In this document: piece after piece, positions 1-5,909 of the stretch
Layout: each line of letters begins with the position of its first letter
Numbering within the stretch: position 1 is the stretch's first letter
NCBI GenBank assembly: GCA_033722675.1
Contig: JAWVYO010000086.1
Coordinates: 1-10,054 of the forward strand
Reading direction: 5' to 3'
Origin: DATHYU01 sp033722675
GTDB taxonomy: Bacteria > Actinomycetota > Acidimicrobiia > Spongiisociales > UBA11373
DNA length: 10,054 bases
Translations under genes and position numbers: made by a program
Notes under the pieces: generated by a model
The model's database searches: none
The model's input: the letters and a program-made list of their open reading frames with translations, nothing else
What the model was told of the DNA's origin: nothing

Positions 1-279
1 CGGGAGCCCGACCTGGATCATCTCGATCTCGACCTCCCGTCGGTGACCGCCGCCATCGCCGAGCTCCGCGAGCGACTCCGGACCGAGCTGGAGACGGACT
101 TCGACACGGCCACGGCGCATCTCGGACGGTCGGTGGAGGTCGTGGCGTGGTTCCTCGCCGTCCTCGAGCTGGCACGCTGGGGCATGATCGAGGTCTCCCA
201 GGACGCCCACGACCATCCCATCCGCCTGCGGCACGCCGCCGACGCCGACACCGAACTCGTGAGCGAGTGGCACGGGTGA
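1..279 (+). CDS. scpA: Segregation and condensation protein A, C-terminal part (partial)
   Basis: Only the last 92 residues are present, because the gene enters from the left edge and ends at TGA 277-279. ScpA is the kleisin subunit that bridges the heads of SMC in the bacterial condensin complex, together with ScpB. The visible part begins with a charged helix (ELRERLRTELETDF) and continues into the C-terminal winged-helix domain, where the stretch VEVVAWFLAVLELARWGMI matches the kleisin helix that docks on the SMC head, followed by a short beta wing (IEVSQ). An internal GTG at 43 is not a sensible start, since the frame is open to the window edge. It overlaps the next gene, scpB, by 4 nt. 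The assignment rests on the winged-helix pattern and on the scpB neighbour; the N-terminal kleisin domain is out of view. Confidence 0.9.
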   Translation, partial: REPDLDHLDLDLPSVTAAIAELRERLRTELETDFDTATAHLGRSVEVVAWFLAVLELARWGMIEVSQDAHDHPIRLRHAADADTELVSEWHG

Positions 280-863
280 GCGCGTCCTCCGATCTGGCGG
301 CGATCGAGGCCATCCTCTTCGTGGCGGAGACACCCGTACCGGCCTCGGAGATCGCCGAGGTCCTCGAGCAACCCACCGCCGAGGTGGAGGCCGGGCTGCA
401 GGAGCTCGGCGTTCGCCTGTCGGAGACCCGCAGCGGACTCGTCCTGCGGGAGACCGGCGGGGGATGGCGTCTCTACACCCGCCCGGACCTGAAGCCCCAT
501 CTAGAGCGGTTCGCCGCGTCGACGAGCGCCACCCGGCTCTCGAAGGCCGCGCTCGAGACCCTCGCCGTCGTCGCCTACCGCCAGCCCGTCACCCGGGCTC
601 AGGTCTCGGAGATCCGGGGCGTCGACTCGGACCATGCGCTGCGGACCCTCGAACGCCGCGGACTCGTCGACGTGGTCGACACGGCGCCGGGTCCCGGCCA
701 GGCGTCGCTCTTCGGCACCACCGACCTCTTCCTCGAGAAGCTCGGCCTGCGGGGCCTCGACGAACTTCCGCCGCTGGCCGACCACGTCCCGCCGTCCGAG
801 GTCGTCGACGACCTCGAGCGGCCGCTGCGCTCGGAGCCGACATCGAGCGACTCCAGAAGCTGA
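276..863 (+). CDS. scpB: Segregation and condensation protein B
   Basis: A 195-aa protein, normal length for ScpB, which dimerises and binds the central linker of ScpA to regulate the SMC condensin during chromosome segregation. The GTG at 276 overlaps the scpA stop in a GTGA arrangement and places the first helix (LAAIEAILFVAETP) right at the N terminus, as is usual. The two winged-helix domains can be followed: the first at about residues 5-75 and the second at about 87-160, carrying the family signature RLSKAALETLAVVAYRQPV (residues 87-105) and then RGVDSDHALRTLERRGLV. The motif FGTTDLFLEKLGL (146-158) corresponds to the usual YGTT-FLE-GL ending of the second domain. The last 35 residues are acidic and probably disordered. 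No Shine-Dalgarno is obvious, so translation is likely coupled to scpA. The C-terminal 22 nt also serve as the start region of rluB. Confidence 0.95.
   Translation: MSASSDLAAIEAILFVAETPVPASEIAEVLEQPTAEVEAGLQELGVRLSETRSGLVLRETGGGWRLYTRPDLKPHLERFAASTSATRLSKAALETLAVVAYRQPVTRAQVSEIRGVDSDHALRTLERRGLVDVVDTAPGPGQASLFGTTDLFLEKLGLRGLDELPPLADHVPPSEVVDDLERPLRSEPTSSDSRS
833..844 (+). promoter_or_regulatory. Shine-Dalgarno GGAG and probable ATC start codon of rluB
   Basis: GGAG at 833-836 lies 5 nt upstream of ATC 842-844. The ATC stands exactly where the initiator Met is expected, just before ERLQKL. In this frame there is no ATG, GTG, TTG or CTG from well upstream down to the CTG at 860. This site is therefore what decides the proposed start. 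ATC starts are rare, and a base error in the source sequence (ATG read as ATC) would explain the pattern equally well. Confidence 0.5.
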
Positions 864-1561
864 TCGCCCACGCCGGGATCGCGTCCCGGCGCGCCGCCGA
901 AGACCTCGTGCGCGAGGGTCGGGTCACCGTCGACGGCGAACCCGCCCACCTCGGCCAGAAGATCGATCCCCAGACGGCCCGGGTCTCCGTGGACGGCGTG
1001 CCGCTGCCGGTGCGTCCCGACCTCGTCCACCGGTTGCTCAACAAGCCGCGGGGCGTCGTGAGCACCGCCGACGACCCCCATGGCCGGCCCACCGTGGTGG
1101 ACCTCGTCGAGGCCCCTACGAGGGTCTACCCGGCGGGGCGGCTCGACGCCGACTCGGAGGGCCTGATCGTCGTGACGAACGACGGCGACCTGACCGAGCT
1201 CCTCACGCACCCCCGATTCGGCATCACGAAGACCTATGTCGTACGCACCACCGGCGTGCCCGACGACGCCGCGCTCCGGTCGCTGAGGACCGGCGTCGAG
1301 CTCGACGACGGACCCGCCGCCGCCGTCTCGGCGCGCATCCTCGACCGCGTCGGCGACGCCGCGCTCGTGGAGGTCGTGATGGGGGAGGGGCGCAACCGCG
1401 AGGTCCGACGGATGTTCGCGGCGGTCGATCTCGAGGTGGACCGGCTCGTCCGCACCGCCATCGGCCCGCTGCGCGATCGCACCCTCAAGCCGGGAACGTG
1501 GCGCGATCTGACCGTGGACGAGGTCCGGCGGCTGTACGCCGCCGCCGAAGTGTCAGACTGA
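842..1561 (+). CDS. rluB: Ribosomal large subunit pseudouridine synthase, RsuA/RluB family (likely ATC start)
   Basis: A 239-aa enzyme that converts a specific uridine to pseudouridine in rRNA; by family and genomic position it is most likely RluB, which acts on 23S rRNA. An N-terminal S4 RNA-binding domain (residues 2-50, ERLQKLIAHAGIASRRAAEDL) is followed by the synthase domain with LLNKPRGVVS (66-75) and the catalytic motif GRLDADSEGLIVVTNDGDL, in which Asp102 is the nucleophile. The motif EGRNREVRRM is also intact. The start is unusual: no NTG codon lies before the S4 domain, and an ATC at 842 preceded by GGAG occupies the expected place. Alternatives are the CTG at 860, which overlaps the scpB stop as CTGA but would remove the first six S4 residues, and the GTG at 908, which would remove over 20 residues of S4. 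It overlaps scpB by 22 nt and sits 4 nt before aroA. Function is well supported; the exact start is uncertain. Confidence 0.88.
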   Translation: MERLQKLIAHAGIASRRAAEDLVREGRVTVDGEPAHLGQKIDPQTARVSVDGVPLPVRPDLVHRLLNKPRGVVSTADDPHGRPTVVDLVEAPTRVYPAGRLDADSEGLIVVTNDGDLTELLTHPRFGITKTYVVRTTGVPDDAALRSLRTGVELDDGPAAAVSARILDRVGDAALVEVVMGEGRNREVRRMFAAVDLEVDRLVRTAIGPLRDRTLKPGTWRDLTVDEVRRLYAAAEVSD

Positions 1562-1565
1562 CGGC

Positions 1566-2831
1566 ATGCGTACGACGCTCCGCGGGCCGAGCGGGCCCTT
1601 CACGGCCGACGTCACCGTCCCCGGCGACAAGTCCCTGTCCCACCGTGCGCTCATCCTCGCCGCGATGGCGCGGGGAACGAGCTCGGTCACCGGGCTCGGA
1701 CCGGGACGCGACGTCGACTCCACCCGGTCGGCGATCATGTCGCTGGGGGTCGAGGTCCAGGACGGCCTGGTCCGCAGTGCGGGGGTCGACGCCTGGAGCG
1801 ACCCGGGGGAGCCCATCGACGCGGGAAACAGCGGGACCACGCTCCGGCTCCTCGCCGGCGCCCTCGCCGGGCGTCCCTTCCGGTCGACGCTCGTCGGCGA
1901 CGAGTCGCTGATGCGCCGCCCGATGGGTCGGCTCGTGGGTCCGCTCGGCGCCCTGGGGGCACGCGTGGAGACCTCCGACGAGGCGACGCCCCCGGTGTCC
2001 GTCGGCGGCGACCGGCTGGCGGGCGCAGACGTGACCATCCCGATCGCCTCCGCGCAGGTGCGCAGCGCCGTCGCGCTCGCCGCGCTCCAGGCGGACGGCG
2101 CCACGACGATCGACTCGCCGCCGGGCTTTCGGGACCACACCGAACGCTGGCTGGAGACCCTCGGACGCGGGTCCCGGGAGGAGGGCCACCGGTTTCGGGT
2201 CGAGCCGGGCCCCGTGCCGCCGGCCGACTACGCCGTCCCGGGCGATCCCTCGTCCGCCGCCTACCTGCTCGCGACGGCTGCCCTCGCCCCGGGTGCCGAG
2301 GTGGTGGTGCGTCGCATCAGTCTCAACCCCGGGAGGACCGGGTTCCTCGACGTCCTGGCGGCAATGGGCGTCGACGTGGCGATCGAGGCGACCGGCGACG
2401 TGCTCGGCGACCCGGTGGGCGACGTCCGCGTGCGGGGGGCGAAGCTCGAGGGTGTGAGGATCGACGGCCACCTCGTGGCCCGCACCCTCGACGAGATCCC
2501 ACTCCTCGCGGTGCTGGCCGCCGCCGCCGAGGGCGACACCGTGATCGCCGACGCCACGGAGCTCCGCGTGAAGGAGAGCGACCGCGTCGAGACCACCGTG
2601 GCGATGCTCCGGGCGCTCGGCGGGGAGGCCGAGGAGACGCCGGACGGCTTCGTGGTGGCCGGCGGCTTCCTGAAGCCGGGGACCGTCGACTCCGAGGGCG
2701 ACCACCGGATCGCCCTGGCGGCTGCGGTGGCGGCGACGGTGGCGGGCCAGGTGGAGATCGAGGGATTCGACGCCTCGGCCGTGTCGTGGCCGGGCTTCGT
2801 GGAAGAGCTGGAGGCCGTGTGGTCGTCGTAG
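1566..2831 (+). CDS. aroA: 3-phosphoshikimate 1-carboxyvinyltransferase (EPSP synthase)
   Basis: A 421-aa enzyme of normal length. It transfers the enolpyruvyl group of PEP to shikimate-3-phosphate in the sixth step of the shikimate pathway, in the cytoplasm. Visible motifs are PGDKSLSHR (Lys22, substrate binding), GNSGTT (87-92), SAQVRSA (162-168), FRDHTERWLETLG, the catalytic DEIPLLAVLAA (Asp309), ELRVKESDR (Lys336) and DHRIALA (His380, Arg381). GDKS and RDHTE recall sequence patterns described for class II (glyphosate-insensitive) enzymes. However, the usual Lys in SAQ-x-K is Arg here, so I make no claim about inhibitor sensitivity. The ATG at 1566 lies 4 nt after the rluB stop. No clear Shine-Dalgarno precedes it, and an 11-bp palindrome GTCAGACTGAC (1552-1562) covers the rluB stop. 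It overlaps cmk by 13 nt. In mycobacteria aroA is not in this cluster, so its place here is lineage-specific. Confidence 0.97.
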   Translation: MRTTLRGPSGPFTADVTVPGDKSLSHRALILAAMARGTSSVTGLGPGRDVDSTRSAIMSLGVEVQDGLVRSAGVDAWSDPGEPIDAGNSGTTLRLLAGALAGRPFRSTLVGDESLMRRPMGRLVGPLGALGARVETSDEATPPVSVGGDRLAGADVTIPIASAQVRSAVALAALQADGATTIDSPPGFRDHTERWLETLGRGSREEGHRFRVEPGPVPPADYAVPGDPSSAAYLLATAALAPGAEVVVRRISLNPGRTGFLDVLAAMGVDVAIEATGDVLGDPVGDVRVRGAKLEGVRIDGHLVARTLDEIPLLAVLAAAAEGDTVIADATELRVKESDRVETTVAMLRALGGEAEETPDGFVVAGGFLKPGTVDSEGDHRIALAAAVAATVAGQVEIEGFDASAVSWPGFVEELEAVWSS

Positions 2832-3478
2832 CGATCGACGGCCCGGGCGCGGTGGGCAAGAGCACGCTCGCGCGAGCGCTCGCGCAGCGCCTCGACCTGC
2901 CCCACCTGGACACCGGCTCGTACTACCGCGCCGCCACCCTGGCCGTCCTGCGAGCCGGGCTCGACGTCGACGACCACGACGGCGTGGTCGAGGCGGTGCG
3001 AGGCGCCCGTCTCGACGTCCGGCACGGTGTCATGCACCTCGACGACGAGCCCGTGGCGGAGGAGATCCGTTCCGACCCCGTCACCGAGGCGGTCAGTGCC
3101 GTGTCGGCCATCCCGGAGCTCCGGGACGTCGTGGTGGACCAGCAGCGAGCCTGGGTGGAGCGCCACGGGGGATCGGCGGTGGTGGAAGGCCGCGACATCG
3201 GCACGGTCGTGTTCCCTGCCGCCGACGTCAAGATCTTCCTGACGGCCCGGCCCGAGGTGCGGGCCCGGCGCCGGATGGGCGACGCCGAGGCGGCGGGAAA
3301 GACCTTCACCGAGCTCGTCGCCGACCTTCGACGCCGCGACCGTGCGGACTCGACCCGGGAGGTCTCGCCGCTGCGGCCGGCCGACGATGCCACGGTCCTC
3401 GACACGAGCGACCTGGAGCTCGACGAGGTGGTGGACGAGGCGCTCCGGCTGGTGCGCCGGGCGATCAACCGCCGATGA
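2819..3478 (+). CDS. cmk: Cytidylate kinase
   Basis: A 219-aa P-loop kinase that phosphorylates CMP and dCMP with ATP, in pyrimidine nucleotide salvage and RNA turnover. The GTG at 2819 is chosen because it puts the beta strand VVVAIDG directly at the N terminus; GGAGG at 2810-2814 lies 4 nt upstream, inside the end of aroA. Motifs are the Walker A loop GPGAVGKST (residues 8-16), DTGSYYRAA (31-39; the common family form is DTGAMYRA), EGRDIGTVVFPAADVKIFL (123-141) and the lid region RRRDRADSTREVSPL (171-185), followed by the usual ending VLDTSDLELDEVVDEAL. Length and motif spacing fit the bacterial short-form CMK. The upstream frame that would add 11 residues overlaps aroA and adds nothing conserved. 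Its stop lies 14 nt inside the 3' end of the oppositely oriented ispH. Confidence 0.96.
   Translation: MVVVAIDGPGAVGKSTLARALAQRLDLPHLDTGSYYRAATLAVLRAGLDVDDHDGVVEAVRGARLDVRHGVMHLDDEPVAEEIRSDPVTEAVSAVSAIPELRDVVVDQQRAWVERHGGSAVVEGRDIGTVVFPAADVKIFLTARPEVRARRRMGDAEAAGKTFTELVADLRRRDRADSTREVSPLRPADDATVLDTSDLELDEVVDEALRLVRRAINRR
2865..2885. repeat. Two overlapping perfect palindromes in cmk
   Basis: CGCTCGCGCGAGCG (2865-2878) and GCGCGAGCGCTCGCGC (2870-2885) are both perfect palindromes and share sequence, because the unit CGCTCGCG occurs twice around CGAG. They encode residues just after the P-loop (STLARALAQR). In DNA this high in GC such a run can arise from codon choice alone, so no function is claimed. 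Confidence 0.6.
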
Positions 3479-4511
3479 GCTCGAGGGCCCGGGCGGCGTC
3501 CCACGTCCGGTCCTCGTCGAGGGGCCCCCGGGCTCCGGGCGTGCGGCAGGCGTAGGCCCCCTCGACCACGGCCTGCAGCGCGCCGAGGAAGGCACGGAGC
3601 TGGCGGGGGAGCGGGAAGTACTCGCCCTCCTCGGTCACGGACACCAGCTCCACGCCGTCGGTCGGCCCCACCCGATCGATGACGGCCCGCACCGACTGGT
3701 CGGGCGCCGACGCGCCGGCCGTCACGCCGACCACACGGGCCCCCTCCAGCCAGGCCGGGTCGACCGCCTCGGGACCGTCGACCCGATGGGCGGGCACGCC
3801 TTCGGCGAGCGCGACCCGCACGAGGGCCTGGGTGTTCGAGGAGTTCTCGGACCCGACGACGAGGACGACGTCGGACCGCCGGGCGAGCTCCTCCACGGCC
3901 GACTGGCGGTTGGTGGTGGCGTAACAGAGGTCGCTCTTGCGGGCGGTCCACAGGGTGGGGAACCGCTCCGAGGCGTCGTCGAGGACGCTCTCCCACTCGT
4001 ACATTCCCAGCGTCGTCTGGGCGACGAGGGCCACCTTCTCGGGGTCGTCGGGGGTGAAGTCGCCGAGGCCGAGTTCGGGCTCGACCAGGGTCACGGCCTC
4101 GGGGGCCTCGGCCACCGTCCCGACCGCCTCGTCGTGGCCCTCGTGCCCGACGTAGATGATGTCGAACCCGTCGCGGGCCATGCGCTTCACCTCGTGGTGC
4201 ACCTTCGTGACGAGGGGGCACACGGCGTCGACGGTCACTGCGGCGCGATCGGTGGCGGCCGCCACCACCTCGGGCGACGACCCGTGGGCCGACAACATCA
4301 CGGGCGCGCCCTCGGGTACCTCGTCGATGGAGTCGACGAACACCACGCCGGCGCGCCGGAACGCATCCACGACCGTGCGGTTGTGCACGATCTCGTGGTA
4401 GCAGTAGACCGGCGGCTCGAAGATTCGCACCATCCAGGTCAGCGCCTTGATGGCCATCTCGACCCCGGCACAGAAGCCGCGCGGCTCCGCGAGGAGGACC
4501 CGTTCCGTCAT
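3465..4511 (-). CDS. ispH: 4-hydroxy-3-methylbut-2-enyl diphosphate reductase
   Basis: A 348-aa iron-sulfur enzyme, the final step of the MEP pathway, reducing HMBPP to IPP and DMAPP. The three Cys ligands of the [4Fe-4S] cluster are Cys14 (GFCAGV), Cys98 (DAVCPLVTKVH) and Cys196 (DLCYATTNRQ). Substrate-binding residues are also present: His43 (EIVHNRTVV), His126 and the proton-donor Glu128 (GHEGHDEAVGT), the TTL motif (166-168), GSENSSNT (220-227) and TAGASAPD (264-271). The protein is about 30 residues longer than the E. coli enzyme, through a C-terminal tail rich in charged residues that ends in LELIGG. The ATG at 4511 is close to MLLAEPRGFCAGV-type starts of the family. There is no Shine-Dalgarno, but a TACCAT hexamer 7 nt upstream suggests a leaderless mRNA. 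The gene diverges from der and its 3' end overlaps the end of cmk by 14 nt. Confidence 0.96.
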   Translation of the reverse strand: MTERVLLAEPRGFCAGVEMAIKALTWMVRIFEPPVYCYHEIVHNRTVVDAFRRAGVVFVDSIDEVPEGAPVMLSAHGSSPEVVAAATDRAAVTVDAVCPLVTKVHHEVKRMARDGFDIIYVGHEGHDEAVGTVAEAPEAVTLVEPELGLGDFTPDDPEKVALVAQTTLGMYEWESVLDDASERFPTLWTARKSDLCYATTNRQSAVEELARRSDVVLVVGSENSSNTQALVRVALAEGVPAHRVDGPEAVDPAWLEGARVVGVTAGASAPDQSVRAVIDRVGPTDGVELVSVTEEGEYFPLPRQLRAFLGALQAVVEGAYACRTPGARGPLDEDRTWDAARALELIGG

Positions 4512-4518
4512 GGCGGGG

Positions 4519-4524
4519 ATGGTA
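4519..4524 (-). promoter_or_regulatory. Possible -10 box for leaderless ispH transcript
   Basis: Read on the minus strand this is TACCAT, fitting the TAnnnT form of a -10 element. It ends 7 nt before the A of the ispH ATG, so transcription would begin at or very near the start codon. No good -35 hexamer is seen 16-18 nt further upstream. The absence of a Shine-Dalgarno before ispH agrees with leaderless translation, which is common in Actinobacteria. This is an inference from spacing only. Confidence 0.4.
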
Positions 4525-4548
4525 GGGAGCCTGGGGCGCCACCCGACC

Positions 4549-4571
4549 TATCCTTTGGAGCGAACCAGGAG
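4549..4571 (+). promoter_or_regulatory. Possible der promoter (-10) and Shine-Dalgarno
   Basis: TATCCT at 4549-4554 fits a -10 element, with an expected start of transcription near 4561. AGGAG at 4567-4571 then lies 9 nt before the der ATG at 4581, giving a leader of about 20 nt. The same heptamer CTATCCT occurs upstream of the tRNA gene (8856-8862), which supports a promoter reading. No convincing -35 is present at the right distance. The 69-bp gap between ispH and der has to hold both divergent promoters. Confidence 0.45.
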
Positions 4572-4580
4572 CCGATCCCG

Positions 4581-5909
4581 ATGAGCCTCCTCCCCGTCGT
4601 CGCCGTCGTCGGACGCCCGAACGTCGGAAAATCCACCCTCGTGAACCGGATCCTCCGCCGGCGCGCCGCCGTCGTCGAGGAGCGACCGGGGGTGACGCGC
4701 GACCGCAAGGAGTTCACCGCGGAGTGGAACGGTCGCCGGTTCATCCTCGTCGACACGGGCGGGTGGGAGATCGGCGACGACGGGCTGCGCGCCGGGATCC
4801 GCCGCCAGGCGGAGGCCGCGATCTCGGGAGCCGACCTCGTCCTCTACGTCGCCGACGTGGCGACCCCGCTCACCGACGAGGACGCCACGGTCGCACGGAT
4901 GGTGCAGGAGTCGGGCGTGCCGGTGATCCTGGCGGCCAACAAGGTCGACGGACCCACCGCCGAACTGGACGCCAGCGAGCTGTGGACGCTGGGCCTGGGG
5001 GAGCCCATCCCCGTGAGCGCCCTGCACGGACGCAACACGGGCGACCTCCTCGACCTCGTCGTCGAGGCCCTGCCCCCGCGCGACGATGCCGAGGTGGAGC
5101 CGGACCCCGTCCCGACGCTGGCGATCCTGGGACGGCCCAACGTCGGGAAGTCGACGCTCCTCAACCGTCTCCTCGGCGAAGAGCGGGTGCTCGTGTCGGA
5201 CGTGCCCGGCACCACCCGCGACGCGATCGACGTGGTGGTGGAACTGGACGGACAACCCTTCCGCATCTTCGACACGGCCGGCATCCGCCGGAATGCCCGG
5301 ATCGACGACTCCACGGAGTACTACTCGGTGATCCGTGCTCGCGAGGCCCTCGACGAGGCCGACGTGGTCCTCCTCGTCCTCGACGCGACGGACGGCGGTG
5401 CCAACCACCAGGAGCAGCGCCTCGCCCAGGAGATCGCCGAGTCCGGCGCCGGGATCGTGGTGATCCTGAACAAGTGGGACGCCGCGGACCCCGACGACAA
5501 GTGGTGGAGCGAGGATTCGGTGGGGGACCGGCTGGGCTTCATCGGATGGGCGCCCGTGCTGCGGATGTCGGCGCTCACCGGCGCCCGAACGAAGCGCATC
5601 GGCGCCGCCGTGCGTGCGGTCCTCGAGAGCCGGCGCGGGCGGATTCCCACCCCGGAGCTCAACCGACGCGTCCGGGAATGGCAGGAGATGCACCCCCCGC
5701 CCGTGCGGAAGGGGCGACGGGCGAAGATCCTCTACGCGGTGCAGGCCGGCACGGAGCCTCCCACGATCATCCTCTTCGTGCGCGGCGGTGAGCTCGGTCC
5801 CGACTACCTCCGGTTCCTCGAGAACCGTCTGCGCGCCGAGTACGAGTTCCTCGGGACGCCGATCCGTCTGTTCACGAGGAACCGACACCGGAGCCGCTCC
5901 GGTGTCTGA
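4581..5909 (+). CDS. der: Ribosome-associated GTPase Der (EngA)
   Basis: A 442-aa protein with two tandem GTPase domains and a C-terminal KH-like domain; it is needed for assembly of the 50S ribosomal subunit. Domain 1 has G1 GRPNVGKS (11-18), G2 GVTRDR (37-42), G3 DTGG (58-61) and G4 NKVD (120-123). Domain 2 has GRPNVGKS (184-191), GTTRDAID (210-217), DTAG (231-234) and NKWD (297-300). The KH-like domain spans about 350-432, including PPPVRKGRRAKILYAVQAG. All nucleotide-binding motifs are intact. The ATG at 4581 has AGGAG 9 nt upstream and gives the compact start MSLLPVVAVVGRPN; the open frame continues far upstream, but that part runs antisense to ispH and is not coding. The last codons (DNA 5884-5909) form a strong hairpin that also carries the start of the next gene. 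Confidence 0.98.
   Translation: MSLLPVVAVVGRPNVGKSTLVNRILRRRAAVVEERPGVTRDRKEFTAEWNGRRFILVDTGGWEIGDDGLRAGIRRQAEAAISGADLVLYVADVATPLTDEDATVARMVQESGVPVILAANKVDGPTAELDASELWTLGLGEPIPVSALHGRNTGDLLDLVVEALPPRDDAEVEPDPVPTLAILGRPNVGKSTLLNRLLGEERVLVSDVPGTTRDAIDVVVELDGQPFRIFDTAGIRRNARIDDSTEYYSVIRAREALDEADVVLLVLDATDGGANHQEQRLAQEIAESGAGIVVILNKWDAADPDDKWWSEDSVGDRLGFIGWAPVLRMSALTGARTKRIGAAVRAVLESRRGRIPTPELNRRVREWQEMHPPPVRKGRRAKILYAVQAGTEPPTIILFVRGGELGPDYLRFLENRLRAEYEFLGTPIRLFTRNRHRSRSGV
5884..5906 (+). promoter_or_regulatory. Perfect 10-bp hairpin masking the RBS and GTG start of the carboxyltransferase gene
   Basis: GACACCGGAG (5884-5893) and CTCCGGTGTC (5897-5906) are exact reverse complements separated by CCG. 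The left arm contains GGAG (5890-5893), correctly spaced 8 nt before the GTG start at 5902-5904, which lies in the right arm. In mRNA the stem would hide both. It sits inside the last codons of der, so ribosomes finishing der would open it. A role in translational coupling is the inference; the complementarity itself is directly visible. Confidence 0.65.

Noticed and set aside
830..863. Programmed -1 frameshift fusing ScpB to RluB
   Set aside because: The frames would allow it, but there is no slippery heptamer in the overlap, and both proteins are normally separate with complete ends.
1485..2705. 406-residue minus-strand frame antisense to aroA
   Set aside because: aroA on the plus strand has every family motif; the antisense frame shows only the biased composition expected from reverse reading of GC-rich codons.
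2923..4542. 539-residue minus-strand frame over cmk and ispH
   Set aside because: It is in a different frame from ispH, which has all catalytic residues. The long frame is Arg/Gly-rich shadow coding caused by high GC at third positions.
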